From NCBI GenBank assembly GCA_018883665.1, contig JAHLFU010000086.1:1-64000 (forward strand): a DNA stretch of 64,000 nucleotides, given 5' to 3'. The translations under genes were made by a program, and so were the position numbers. The notes beneath the pieces were generated by a model. That model had not been told where the DNA came from. It saw nothing but the letters and a program-made list of their open reading frames with translations, and ran no database searches. The DNA is from Paraprevotella stercoravium (lineage in GTDB: Bacteria > Bacteroidota > Bacteroidia > Bacteroidales > Bacteroidaceae). This document shows, piece after piece, positions 26,207 through 36,298 of the stretch (the stretch's first letter is position 1; every line of letters begins with the position of its first letter).

Positions 26207-26214
26207 TAAATTTG
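26207..26214 (+). promoter_or_regulatory. Promoter -7 element of the CCA-adding enzyme gene
   Basis: TAAATTTG fits TAnnTTTG, 26 nt before the start. Confidence 0.55.
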
Positions 26215-26240
26215 CATGCTTTTATGTAGAATAAACAAAC

Positions 26241-27674
26241 ATGAGAAATCTTTCTAAGGAAGACCTGATAAAATTATTAGATAAAAAGATATTCCATTTA
26301 ATCGGTCAGACGGCTGATGAGTTGGAGTTGGAATGCTATGTTGTGGGCGGTTATGTACGCGATTTGTTTTTAGAACGCCCTTCGAAGGATATTGACGTGG
26401 TCGTTGTTGGCAGCGGTATTGCTTTGGCTGAGGCATTGGGAAGCAAACTGGGGCGTGGAGCTCATGTGTCGGTGTTCCGGAATTTTGGAACAGCACAACT
26501 GAAATATCATGGTATTGAGGTTGAGTTTGTGGGAGCACGTAAAGAGAGTTATTCGCATGACTCGCGTAAACCGATTGTGGAAGATGGAACTTTGGAGGAT
26601 GACCAGAATCGACGTGATTTTACGATAAATGCACTGGCTGTATGCCTGAATCAGAGTCGTTTCGGTGAACTGGTCGATCCGTTTGATGGGGTTTGGGATA
26701 TGGAAGACCGCCTGATCCGTACACCATTGGATCCTGATATTACTTTTAGTGACGATCCGTTGCGTATGATGCGTTGTGTACGCTTTGCAACCCAACTGAA
26801 TTTTTATATCGATGATGAAACTTTTGAGGCTTTGGAACGAAATAAGGAGCGTATCAAGATTATTTCGCGTGAGCGTATTGCGGACGAGCTAAACAAAATC
26901 ATGATGACGCGGACTCCTTCCAAAGGTTTTGTAGAATTACAGCGTTGCGGTCTGTTGCCTTTGATCTTTCCGGAATTGGCTGCCATGGAGGGAGTTGATA
27001 TGATTCAGGGCAAATCGCACAAGGACAATTTTTATCATACTTTGCAGGTGCTTGATAATCTGGCAGCTGTGAGCGATAATTTATGGCTTCGATGGGCTGC
27101 TTTATTGCACGATATCGGTAAACCGCGTACCAAACGTTATGAGCCGGGGATAGGATGGACTTTTAAGAATCATAATTTTATCGGAGCAAAGATGGTTCCG
27201 GAGATATTCCGTAGAATGAAACTGCCGATGAATGAAAAGATGAAATATGTGCAGAAACTGGTGAGTTTGCATATGCGTCCTATTGTGATTGCCGATGAGG
27301 AGGTGACTGATTCGGCTGTGCGCCGTTTGCTTTTTGAGGCGGGAGATGATATTGAGGATCTGATGACCCTCTGTGAGGCTGATATCACATCACGTAATGT
27401 GCAACGTAAACAGCGTTTTTTGGACAATTTCAAACTGGTACGCCGCAAATTAGTGGACTTGGAAGAACGTGACCGAATTCGAAACTTCCAACCACCGGTC
27501 ACGGGTGAGGAGATCATGGAAGTCTTTGATTTACAGCCGTGCCGAGAGATCGGATTGCTGAAAAGCGCTATCAAAGATGCTATTTTGGACGGGCTGGTTC
27601 CCAATGAACATGACGCCGCATATAATTTTATGTTGGAAAAGGCACGTGAAATGGGGCTTGAGCCTAAAAAATAA
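26241..27674 (+). CDS. cca: CCA tRNA nucleotidyltransferase with HD domain
   Basis: Adds or repairs the 3' CCA of tRNAs. The 477 residues begin with a class II nucleotidyltransferase head: VVGGYVRDLFL, then the metal-binding DIDVVV. The RRDFTINALA motif and the PLRMMRCVRFA helical neck follow. An HD domain is in the second half (LLHDIGKPRTKR, His-Asp about 290-291). This class includes poly(A) polymerases, but the tRNA role is expected here because the tRNA genes in this window lack encoded CCA. Confidence 0.92.
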   Translation: MRNLSKEDLIKLLDKKIFHLIGQTADELELECYVVGGYVRDLFLERPSKDIDVVVVGSGIALAEALGSKLGRGAHVSVFRNFGTAQLKYHGIEVEFVGARKESYSHDSRKPIVEDGTLEDDQNRRDFTINALAVCLNQSRFGELVDPFDGVWDMEDRLIRTPLDPDITFSDDPLRMMRCVRFATQLNFYIDDETFEALERNKERIKIISRERIADELNKIMMTRTPSKGFVELQRCGLLPLIFPELAAMEGVDMIQGKSHKDNFYHTLQVLDNLAAVSDNLWLRWAALLHDIGKPRTKRYEPGIGWTFKNHNFIGAKMVPEIFRRMKLPMNEKMKYVQKLVSLHMRPIVIADEEVTDSAVRRLLFEAGDDIEDLMTLCEADITSRNVQRKQRFLDNFKLVRRKLVDLEERDRIRNFQPPVTGEEIMEVFDLQPCREIGLLKSAIKDAILDGLVPNEHDAAYNFMLEKAREMGLEPKK

Positions 27675-27712
27675 TCGGTGGACTAGATTTTGAAAAATAT
27701 TCGTATACGTAG

Positions 27713-27760
27713 AATTGAAAAGCAAGTTTCTGAAAATGGAGCTTGCTTTTCAATTAATTT
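27713..27760 (+). terminator. cca terminator
   Basis: 14-bp perfect stem (27713-27726 and 27742-27755) with arms aattgaaaagcaag / cttgcttttcaatt, followed by aatttt. Confidence 0.8.
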
Positions 27761-27831
27761 TGCTCTGTGATACAATATTTTGTTCTAAAGTACGTTTAAA
27801 GGAAAATAAGAATCTTTAAGTTGGTAAGATT

Positions 27832-28434
27832 ATGATAGAATATATAAAGGGGGAACTGGCCGAGGTAACTCCGGCTCTGGCTGTTGTGGACTGTCAGGGA
27901 ATAGGTTATGGTATTAGTATTTCGCTTAATACCTATTCGGAAATACAAGGAAAGAAAGATGTAAAGCTATGGATTTATGAAGCGATCCGAGAAGATGCTC
28001 ATCAGTTGTTTGGTTTTGCATCAAAACTGGAACGTGATCTTTTTGTGCAACTGATCAGTGTATCGGGTATCGGAGGAAATACAGCACGCATGATCCTGTC
28101 TGCGTTAACTCCTTCGGAACTGTATGAAGTGATCAGTACCGGAAATGAAAAAGTACTCAAGACTGTGAAGGGTATCGGCTTGAAAACAGCGCAACGGATC
28201 ATTGTGGATCTCAAAGACAAGATTGTTTCCGTAGAGGGAGCTACAACAACGGTGATGCCCGGAAAAAAAGCGGAGGACTCCCTTAATAAAGAAGTTTTTG
28301 ATGAGGCTTTAGCCGCTTTAAGCATGTTGGGATTCCCGCCGGCGCCTTCCCATAAAGTAGTCAGTGCGATCCTTAAGGAAGAACCTACTCTACCTGTAGA
28401 GCAGGTTATCAAACAGGCACTTAAACGCTTGTAG
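27832..28434 (+). CDS. ruvA: Holliday junction branch migration protein RuvA
   Basis: Tetrameric protein that binds the Holliday junction and loads RuvB. The 200 residues begin MIEYIKGELAEVTPALAVVD (OB fold). They contain two helix-hairpin-helix units (SVSGIGGNTARMILSAL and TVKGIGLKTAQRIIVDLKDK) and the C-terminal RuvB-binding domain after a flexible linker. sprA begins 32 nt downstream; ruvB is not in the window. Confidence 0.95.
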   Translation: MIEYIKGELAEVTPALAVVDCQGIGYGISISLNTYSEIQGKKDVKLWIYEAIREDAHQLFGFASKLERDLFVQLISVSGIGGNTARMILSALTPSELYEVISTGNEKVLKTVKGIGLKTAQRIIVDLKDKIVSVEGATTTVMPGKKAEDSLNKEVFDEALAALSMLGFPPAPSHKVVSAILKEEPTLPVEQVIKQALKRL

Positions 28435-28466
28435 CATTCAGATAAAATTTCAAGGAATATCAAGTA

Positions 28467-31400
28467 ATGAAAAATAAATTGAAACATATTCTTTACCTCT
28501 CGTTCCTTTTGCTCACAGGCATTAACGCCTGGGCTTCCTGGAGCAGTCCGATGACGGCGGGAGATAAGAGGCGTCAGGCCTATCATATGCCCTCTGATGT
28601 GATTCAGGCAGAAGAACCGGATAGCGTGATTACCCGTTTTCCGGTAGCTCGTACTGTGCCTCGTAACGAAGACGAACTGGATCAGAAATATCTGGATTTG
28701 AGAAGTCCGGAAAATATTAAGGCTGATACGGTGTATGATGCCAAAACCAATACGTATATTATCGGAAAGAGGGTGGGAGATGGTTATCTGAGCGCACCGA
28801 TTATCATGACAGCGGAGGAGTATCAGCAGTGGACACTTCAAAAATCCTTGCGTGATTATTATCGTAAAAAGAATCAGGAGGCCTTTGATTCCGAAGGAAA
28901 AAATAAGTTCGATTTTACAGATATGCACTTTGATTTAGGACCGGCAGAGAAAATTTTTGGTCCTGGAGGTGTTCAGATTAAGACACAAGGTTCTGCAGAA
29001 CTGAAGATCGGTGCCAATATGCGTAATGTGCAGAATCCGGCAATATCTGTGAGCAAACGGAAAACTTTGGGCTTTGATTTCGATGAAAAGATTAACATGA
29101 GTCTGAAAGGTAGTGTGGGTGACAAGATCAATATGAACTTGAACTACAATACTGATGCTACTTTTGATATGGATGCTCAAAGCCTGAAGCTGAAGTATGA
29201 AGGTAAGGAAGATGAGATTATCAAGTTGATAGAGGCCGGTAATGTAACATTGCCTTCAAATTCGTCGCTTATTCAGGGTTCATCCGCTTTGTTCGGTATC
29301 CGGACGGATTTGCAGTTTGGAAAATTGAAACTTCAGACGGTGGTGTCACAAAAGAAATCAGCATCAAAGACGGTATCATCCAAGGGAGGTGTGCAGTTAC
29401 ATTCGTTTGAGTTTGCCGCTACGGCTTACGAAGAAAACCGACACTATTTTCTGGCCCATTTTTTCCGGGACAATTATGATAAAAATATGAAAAGTGCTCC
29501 GAATATTACTTCGGGAGTAACAATTAAACGTATAGAACTGTGGGTAACAAACAAAACCGGAAATAACGAGAGCAACCGTAATCTGGTAGCTTTTACAGAC
29601 TTAGGAGAATCTGATCATATCAGTAATCCTATTTGGGTGAAGACAGGAACTGCCAATCCGGTGAATCGTTCCAATTCGCTTTACGAAGCGATGGTGACGC
29701 AGTATGCGGAAGTGCGCAATATCAGTTCTACGACTCAGGTGCTTGACGCCATACCGAATTTTCAGGGTGGTATGGATTATGAAAAATTGCAGAGTGCCAG
29801 AAAATTGAATAGCAGTGAATATTCTGTAAATGAGGCGTTGGGATATGTGTCGCTTAACTTTACATTGCAGAGCGATGAGGTACTTGCTGCAGCCTTTGAA
29901 TATACTTATAATGGTCAGACTTATCAGGTGGGAGAATTTTCAACGGATTTGACCGATAATGCGCAGGCTCTATATGTCAAGGCTTTGAAAAATACGGCTG
30001 TATCTCCTTCTGTAGGAAACTGGGACTTGATGATGAAGAATGTGTATAGCCTGAATGCTACCACAACTCAGTCGGAAAAATTTAAGCTGGACATTAAGTA
30101 TCAGAGTGATTCTGCCGGTGTGTATTTGAACTATCTGCCGGAAGAGAAATACAAGAGCATGCCCCTGTTGCGTATTATGAACCTGGACCGTTTGGATGCC
30201 AAGAATAATCCTTATCCGAATGGACAATTCGATTATCTCGAAGGTTATACAATCAGTAAAGGACGCATTTATTTTCCGGTAGTAGAACCATTCGGAAGTC
30301 ATTTACGCACTTATCTGAATGATGAGCAGCTGGCTGAAAAATATTGTTTTCAAGAATTGTATGATTCTACGAAGACAGTCGCCAAGCAGATCGCCGAGAA
30401 GGATAAATTCTTGTTGAGCGGAGAGTATAAGGGAAATAATGGGGCAGAGATAGATCTGGGATCTATGAATATTCCTCAGGGATCGGTAGTAGTGACAGCA
30501 GGTGGTGTCACTTTAACCGAAAATGTAGATTACACGGTGGATTATTCCATGGGGCGTGTTACTATCATTAATCAAAGTATCATTGATGCGGGTACCAGTG
30601 TCAGTGCCAGCTTTGAAAGCAATGAAAATTATGGAATGCAGCGCAAGACAATGCTCGGTATGAATCTGCAGTATGACTTTTCCAAGGAACTGGTCTTTGG
30701 CGGTACGCTGATGTATCTGAACGAGCAACCTCTTACCAGTAAGGTGAATATGGGAGAAGAACCGCTTAAAAATACTCTTTGGGGAGTAAATTTGTCCTGG
30801 AAACATGAAAGCCAGTGGCTTACGAACCTATTGGACAAGATTCCATTTGTACAATGTACAGCACCGTCGCAGATCAACTTTACGGGCGAATTTGCACAAC
30901 TGATAGCCGGACAGAATCATCAGGTACAAGGATCAGCCTCGTATATTGATGATTTTGAAAGTGCTGAAACTGCAATCAGTATCATGCAGCCTACTTCATG
31001 GACCATTTCAAGTGTACCCAGTGATTTTGACGAGAGTAAATTGAGTAATGATATACGTACAGGATATAATCGTGCCTTGTTGAGCTGGTATTATGTGGAT
31101 CCTATTTTTACACGCCGTAGTTCAACGCTGACCCCTTCGCATATTAAGAATGATTTGAATCAGTTGTCCAATCATTATGTGCGCGAGGTGCCGGAACGAG
31201 AGCTCTATCCGTCCAAATCACAGAATACTTATAACTCCTCCAGTTCTCTGTCGGTGATGAATATTGCTTATTACCCTTCTGAGCGTGGTCCGTATAATTT
31301 AAATCCGAATTTGGACTATCAGGGTAAGCTTCCAGCACCGGCTCAGCATTGGGGAGGTATGATGCGCAAACTGGATGTCAGTGATTTTGAGACCTCAAAT

Positions 31401-34400
31401 ATTGAATATATTGAGTTTTGGATGCTTGATCCGTTTATCTATACCCGGGATAAAGGAGGTAATTACGGTGGTGACTTTTACATCAATCTGGGTGAGGTGA
31501 GCGAAGATATTCTCAAGGATGGAAAGAAATTTGTCGAGAGCAGCATGCCGACCGACGGGAATATGAGTTATTATTCGGAAACCGTATGGGGACGGGTTCC
31601 GACAACCAACAGTATTACCTATGCTTTCAATAATGAGAGTGGGGCACGTGACAAACAAGATATCGGTCTGAATGGACTGAGCAGTGCTGATGAGAAGAAT
31701 TTTGGCGCTTACAAAGAGTTTCTGGCAGCAGTGCAAGGCAAGGTTTCTCCAGAGGTTTTCGATTCTCTGTTGAATGATCCGGCGGGGGATGATTATCATT
31801 ATTTCCGGGGTACTGACTATGATAACAAGCAGTTGAGTATTCTGGAGCGTTACAAGCGTATCAATAATCCGGAAGGTAATTCACGTTCGGCCGACAGTTC
31901 ACCTGAAGCTTATGATACTTCTTATAAGACAACGCCCGATGGGGAAGATATCAATCAAGATTATACATTGAATGAATACGAACGATACTATCAGTATAAA
32001 ATCAGTATTCGTCCTGAAGATCTGGTTGTCGGTAAAAACTATATTGTAGACAAACGTCATGCCAGTGTAAAATTACGTAATGACAATACTGAGGAAGTAG
32101 ACTGGTATCTGTTTCGTATTCCGGTAGAGGAATATCAGAAGAAGGTTGGTAATATCAATGATTTTACCAGTATTCGTTTTGTCCGGATGTTCCTGACCGA
32201 TTTTGAACAACCGGTTATCATGCGTCTGGCAACCTTGGATTTGGTACAAGGGCAATGGAGAAGTTACGAACAGTCTCTTTATAATGGAGAGGCTCCGGCT
32301 ACCGCAGGAACGTTAGATGTGTCTGCTGTGAACATTGAGGAAAATGGTGAGAAAACACCTGTAAATTATGTGGTTCCTCCAGGCATCAGTCGTGTGGTTG
32401 ATCCAAATCAGTCACAGTTGGCTGAGGCTAATGAGCAGGCGCTGTCTATGACCGTAAAGGATTTGGGATCAGGTGATGCGCGCGCGGTATATAAAAATAT
32501 GAATCTGGATATGCGACAGTACAAACATCTTCAAATGTTTGTACATGCCAATGCCGTGAGTGATGATTATACAGATCTGGAAGATAATCAGGTTAGTGTA
32601 TTTGTCCGTTTGGGATCGGATTACCGCAATAACTTTTATGAGTATGAGATTCCGCTGAAACTGACTCCCGAAGGTCGGTATGGCCAAAACAATACAGAGC
32701 ACCGTAAATTAGTATGGCCAGAGGATAATATGCTTGACATAAATCTGACTTTGCTGACGAATGTGAAGAAAAACCGGAACAGGCAGAAAAGTTTGGGAAT
32801 GGTAACCATGAATCAGTTATATTCGGAGTATGATCCGGATAAACCGAACAATAAGATAAGTATCATGGGAAATCCTACGTTGGGAGAGGTAAAGACCATT
32901 ATGGTGGGTGTACGCAATAATTCCGGTGCTACCAAATCGGTAGAAGTATGGGTTAATGAGCTGCGTATGCAGGAATTCAATAATGACGGTGGTTGGGCTG
33001 CTCAGGGTAATTTGAATGTGCAACTTTCAGACTTGGGTAGTGTTACAGTACAAGGACAAGTCGTGACAGCCGGATTTGGAGGCTTGGAGCAGTCGGTCAG
33101 TGAGCGTAAAAATGAGGATACTTATAATTATAGCATTACGACCAGTCTGGAACTGGGAAAACTGTTTCCAGAGAAAGCAAGAGTTTCATTGCCTTTATAT
33201 TATTCTTATAGTAAAGAAATTATCAAGCCAAAGTATAATCCGTTGGATACGGATATGTTGTTGCAGGATGCAATGGATGCATTGGCTACGGAGCACGAAC
33301 GTGATTCTTTGTCGAATCTGACAACTACGCGTACGGTGAACAAGAACTTGAGTTTGAGTAATGTTCGGGTTGACATTGTTACACCGCGTCATGCCATGCC
33401 TTATGATCCGGCCAATTTCTCGTTTAATTATGCACACAGCAGTACGTATAAGACGGGAGAAACAACGGCATGGGAAACCGAGAATCGTTGGAGTGGAGGT
33501 ATGACCTATGCTTATTCTCCTAATTACAAACCATTGGAGCCATTCAAAAAAAGAATCAAATCAAAGAGCAAGTGGTTGGATATAGTCAGGAACTTTAACC
33601 TGAATTATTTGCCGCAAAGTGTAGGTTTTAATACCGATATTACGAGAAATTATTATGAGTTTCAGGAACGGGATATGAGTAATCTGGAGAACTCAACATC
33701 GTTGCCACTGTCTTTCGCTCAGGACTTTTTGTGGAACCGCGATTTCAATATCCGTTGGGACTTGACCAAAGCTTTGCATTTATCCTTTACTTCGGCAACA
33801 CGTGCAGAGATAGAAGAGCCTTATACACCGGTTAACAAGGATTTATATCCTGACGCTTATACTGCGTGGAAAGATTCTGTATGGCAGAGCATAAAGGGAT
33901 TTGGTACTCCGCTGGATTATCAGCAGAGTTTTAACGGATCTTATAAACTGCCGCTGAGTCAGATTCCTTGTTTTGACTGGATTGATGGAGATGGAAGTTA
34001 TACTTCAAACTATTCGTGGGTACGCGGAGCGGAAATGGAAGATGGAAGTACGTTGGGTAATACCGTGAATTCAGAAAGAGATATCAATATCAATGGAAAA
34101 TTGAATTTTGAGAAACTATACAACCATAATGAATTCCTGAAAAAAGCCAATCAACGCTTTTCTACTTCCGGTATCCGAAAGGCAGCTAATGAGCGAAAGA
34201 AAAAAGAACAGGAAAAAAAGAAAGAAAAAGAAGAACGAAAGAAACTGGAGCAAGAACGTGCCAAATTACTTGCTGAGGGAAAAACTGCTGCCGCAGACAG
34301 TCTGACAGCGCTGACAAATTCCAAAGGAGTGGCAAATGCTAAGAAGAAGTCTGCCTTTAAGGGTTTTGCCAAGGAGATCAGTTTATTCCCGGATTCTCAA

Positions 34401-36038
34401 CTGGTAGTCAAGCATAATCAGAAAAGTAAGAAAATTCGAGTAACGGCAGTGACGGCTACAGGAAAACGTTATGAGTTAAAATATAAGAAACTGGACGAGA
34501 ATACCATTCGTATCAAAGGAATGGATAGTGTGAAGGTGCGCCTGAATGTTATTCCATTACCTAAAGCTGAGGATAAACCCTGGTATGTTTATGCACAGGG
34601 CGCTGCCCGATTCCTAATGATGGTGCGGAATGCCAGCATCAGTTATCGTCATAACTATTCGATAGGACTTCCTGGATTCCTGCCTAATATCGGAGATTTC
34701 TTTGGACAGCGTTCCAGTGGAGGTCTTCAGCCAGGATTGGATTTTGCCTTTGGCTTTGTGAATGATGATTATATTCGTAAGGCCAATGAGCGTGGCTGGC
34801 TTTTGAATAATGACAGTGTGAGTTCACCGGCAGTGACAAGTACTACCGAGGATTTGCAGTTAAAGGTTACTTTAGAGCCGATTCCAGACTTGAAGATTGA
34901 TTTAAGTGCCAGTAGGACGACGAATAAAAGTCGGAGCATACAATATATGTATGCTGGTATGCCTACGACCCAAAGTGGTAGTTTCAATATGACAACCATT
35001 TCGATTAAATCAGCATTTGAGGGGGTCGGAAGTGCGGAGAATGGATATTCCAGCAAAAGCTTTAGTAAGTTCCAAAGCCTGTTAGGTGTTTATCAGCAGC
35101 GGGTAGAACAGAAATATGCGGGAGCTACTTATCCTGAAGGTACTGGTATGAGCGGAGTCTTTAATCCGGAGAATGGAACTGTTGACAAGTATTCTTCTGA
35201 CGTGATGATTCCCGCTTTCCTTTCGGCATATACGGGAGGAGATCAGTTGGAGGTCTTTCCGTCTTTGTTACGTATGTTGCCTAATTGGAGCTTATCCTAT
35301 AAAGGATTGAGCAGATTGCCTTGGATTAAAGAGCATTTCCGTAGTGTGACCTTGAATCATGGTTATCGTAGCATTTATTCCGTAGGTGCATACAATACGT
35401 ATAGTACTTGGTTGCAGTATATGGGTGATTTGGGTTTTGTGGCCAATACAACTACCGGAGGATATCTTCCAAGTAGTATGTATGATATCAGTTCGGTTTC
35501 TATTAATGAGTCTTTTTCTCCGTTGATCGGTATGAATGTGACTTTGAAGAATAACATGACCTTGAAAGCTGAGTATAAGAAAACACGTGTGCTTACTTTG
35601 AGCATGACCTCAGTGCAACTGAATGAATCGGCAAGTAATGACATCGTTTTCGGATGGGGTTATCGCGTGAATGATTTCAAGTTGGGCAGTCTGTTCAATA
35701 GAAAGCGCCGTGTGAAGAACAAGCGTAACGGAGAGGATGAAGAAGAGAATACATCCACTGCAAAAAATTCTTTTAATAGGGAGTTGAATTTGCAGTTTGA
35801 TTTTTCTTACCGTTCACAGAGTTCCGTGACTCGCGACATTCAGAATTCACTCTCAGAAGCCACCAGCGGAAACCGGGCAATCAAGGCATCGTTCAGCGCA
35901 GATTATACCTTGAGTAAGTATATGACGTTTACTCTGTACTATGACCGACAGAGAAATATGCCTCTGTTGTCATCAAATGCTTACCCGACGATTACGCAAG
36001 ATTTCGGTTTCAGCTTGCGTTTCTCGCTGACCCGCTAA
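28467..36038 (+). CDS. sprA: Giant outer-membrane protein SprA/Sov (type IX secretion translocon)
   Basis: SprA (Sov in P. gingivalis) is the 36-strand outer-membrane pore of the type IX system. This copy has 2523 residues with a signal peptide (about 1-23, ending NAWA). N-terminal motifs such as FDFTDMHFDLGPAEKIFGPG and GFDFDEKINMSLKGSVGDKI are typical of the family. Long alternating beta-strand regions run to the C-terminal FGFSLRFSLTR. A Lys/Glu-rich, coiled-coil-like insertion sits at about residues 1900-1935. A strong terminator follows. Cargo and the motor genes gldKLMN are not visible here. Confidence 0.93.
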   Translation: MKNKLKHILYLSFLLLTGINAWASWSSPMTAGDKRRQAYHMPSDVIQAEEPDSVITRFPVARTVPRNEDELDQKYLDLRSPENIKADTVYDAKTNTYIIGKRVGDGYLSAPIIMTAEEYQQWTLQKSLRDYYRKKNQEAFDSEGKNKFDFTDMHFDLGPAEKIFGPGGVQIKTQGSAELKIGANMRNVQNPAISVSKRKTLGFDFDEKINMSLKGSVGDKINMNLNYNTDATFDMDAQSLKLKYEGKEDEIIKLIEAGNVTLPSNSSLIQGSSALFGIRTDLQFGKLKLQTVVSQKKSASKTVSSKGGVQLHSFEFAATAYEENRHYFLAHFFRDNYDKNMKSAPNITSGVTIKRIELWVTNKTGNNESNRNLVAFTDLGESDHISNPIWVKTGTANPVNRSNSLYEAMVTQYAEVRNISSTTQVLDAIPNFQGGMDYEKLQSARKLNSSEYSVNEALGYVSLNFTLQSDEVLAAAFEYTYNGQTYQVGEFSTDLTDNAQALYVKALKNTAVSPSVGNWDLMMKNVYSLNATTTQSEKFKLDIKYQSDSAGVYLNYLPEEKYKSMPLLRIMNLDRLDAKNNPYPNGQFDYLEGYTISKGRIYFPVVEPFGSHLRTYLNDEQLAEKYCFQELYDSTKTVAKQIAEKDKFLLSGEYKGNNGAEIDLGSMNIPQGSVVVTAGGVTLTENVDYTVDYSMGRVTIINQSIIDAGTSVSASFESNENYGMQRKTMLGMNLQYDFSKELVFGGTLMYLNEQPLTSKVNMGEEPLKNTLWGVNLSWKHESQWLTNLLDKIPFVQCTAPSQINFTGEFAQLIAGQNHQVQGSASYIDDFESAETAISIMQPTSWTISSVPSDFDESKLSNDIRTGYNRALLSWYYVDPIFTRRSSTLTPSHIKNDLNQLSNHYVREVPERELYPSKSQNTYNSSSSLSVMNIAYYPSERGPYNLNPNLDYQGKLPAPAQHWGGMMRKLDVSDFETSNIEYIEFWMLDPFIYTRDKGGNYGGDFYINLGEVSEDILKDGKKFVESSMPTDGNMSYYSETVWGRVPTTNSITYAFNNESGARDKQDIGLNGLSSADEKNFGAYKEFLAAVQGKVSPEVFDSLLNDPAGDDYHYFRGTDYDNKQLSILERYKRINNPEGNSRSADSSPEAYDTSYKTTPDGEDINQDYTLNEYERYYQYKISIRPEDLVVGKNYIVDKRHASVKLRNDNTEEVDWYLFRIPVEEYQKKVGNINDFTSIRFVRMFLTDFEQPVIMRLATLDLVQGQWRSYEQSLYNGEAPATAGTLDVSAVNIEENGEKTPVNYVVPPGISRVVDPNQSQLAEANEQALSMTVKDLGSGDARAVYKNMNLDMRQYKHLQMFVHANAVSDDYTDLEDNQVSVFVRLGSDYRNNFYEYEIPLKLTPEGRYGQNNTEHRKLVWPEDNMLDINLTLLTNVKKNRNRQKSLGMVTMNQLYSEYDPDKPNNKISIMGNPTLGEVKTIMVGVRNNSGATKSVEVWVNELRMQEFNNDGGWAAQGNLNVQLSDLGSVTVQGQVVTAGFGGLEQSVSERKNEDTYNYSITTSLELGKLFPEKARVSLPLYYSYSKEIIKPKYNPLDTDMLLQDAMDALATEHERDSLSNLTTTRTVNKNLSLSNVRVDIVTPRHAMPYDPANFSFNYAHSSTYKTGETTAWETENRWSGGMTYAYSPNYKPLEPFKKRIKSKSKWLDIVRNFNLNYLPQSVGFNTDITRNYYEFQERDMSNLENSTSLPLSFAQDFLWNRDFNIRWDLTKALHLSFTSATRAEIEEPYTPVNKDLYPDAYTAWKDSVWQSIKGFGTPLDYQQSFNGSYKLPLSQIPCFDWIDGDGSYTSNYSWVRGAEMEDGSTLGNTVNSERDININGKLNFEKLYNHNEFLKKANQRFSTSGIRKAANERKKKEQEKKKEKEERKKLEQERAKLLAEGKTAAADSLTALTNSKGVANAKKKSAFKGFAKEISLFPDSQLVVKHNQKSKKIRVTAVTATGKRYELKYKKLDENTIRIKGMDSVKVRLNVIPLPKAEDKPWYVYAQGAARFLMMVRNASISYRHNYSIGLPGFLPNIGDFFGQRSSGGLQPGLDFAFGFVNDDYIRKANERGWLLNNDSVSSPAVTSTTEDLQLKVTLEPIPDLKIDLSASRTTNKSRSIQYMYAGMPTTQSGSFNMTTISIKSAFEGVGSAENGYSSKSFSKFQSLLGVYQQRVEQKYAGATYPEGTGMSGVFNPENGTVDKYSSDVMIPAFLSAYTGGDQLEVFPSLLRMLPNWSLSYKGLSRLPWIKEHFRSVTLNHGYRSIYSVGAYNTYSTWLQYMGDLGFVANTTTGGYLPSSMYDISSVSINESFSPLIGMNVTLKNNMTLKAEYKKTRVLTLSMTSVQLNESASNDIVFGWGYRVNDFKLGSLFNRKRRVKNKRNGEDEEENTSTAKNSFNRELNLQFDFSYRSQSSVTRDIQNSLSEATSGNRAIKASFSADYTLSKYMTFTLYYDRQRNMPLLSSNAYPTITQDFGFSLRFSLTR

Positions 36039-36064
36039 TGACCATTGATGGCCATAATTTATCT

Positions 36065-36115
36065 TCCTGTCAGAACAAGATCTTACAAGATTTATTGTTC
36101 TGACAGGATTTTTTT
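36065..36115 (+). terminator. sprA terminator
   Basis: 14-bp perfect stem tcctgtcagaacaa / ttgttctgacagga (36065-36078 and 36095-36108), followed by seven T. Confidence 0.9.
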
Positions 36116-36298
36116 ATTTGCTAATTTTCTTGTTTTGATCATATGATAGTGATTTTGTAAATATTTGACATCTAGAGTCTTATTCCCTTTTTTACAAAGG
36201 TAATCTGGGCGTTTCTTTGTTTTATTCTTGCTTTGTTAATATTTTTAATGATTTTCTTGTTAATATTGCATTATTTTAATCACTAAAGATTGCTTAAT

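Noticed and set aside
28002..28928. 308-codon minus-strand frame across ruvA and the start of sprA
   Set aside because: It is antisense to two confident genes, and the translation resembles no family.
36290..36298. TTG start for the fimbrillin gene, and similar non-ATG extensions at 42328 and 53273
   Set aside because: Each lies one to three codons before an ATG that gives a normal N-terminus; the ATG is preferred.
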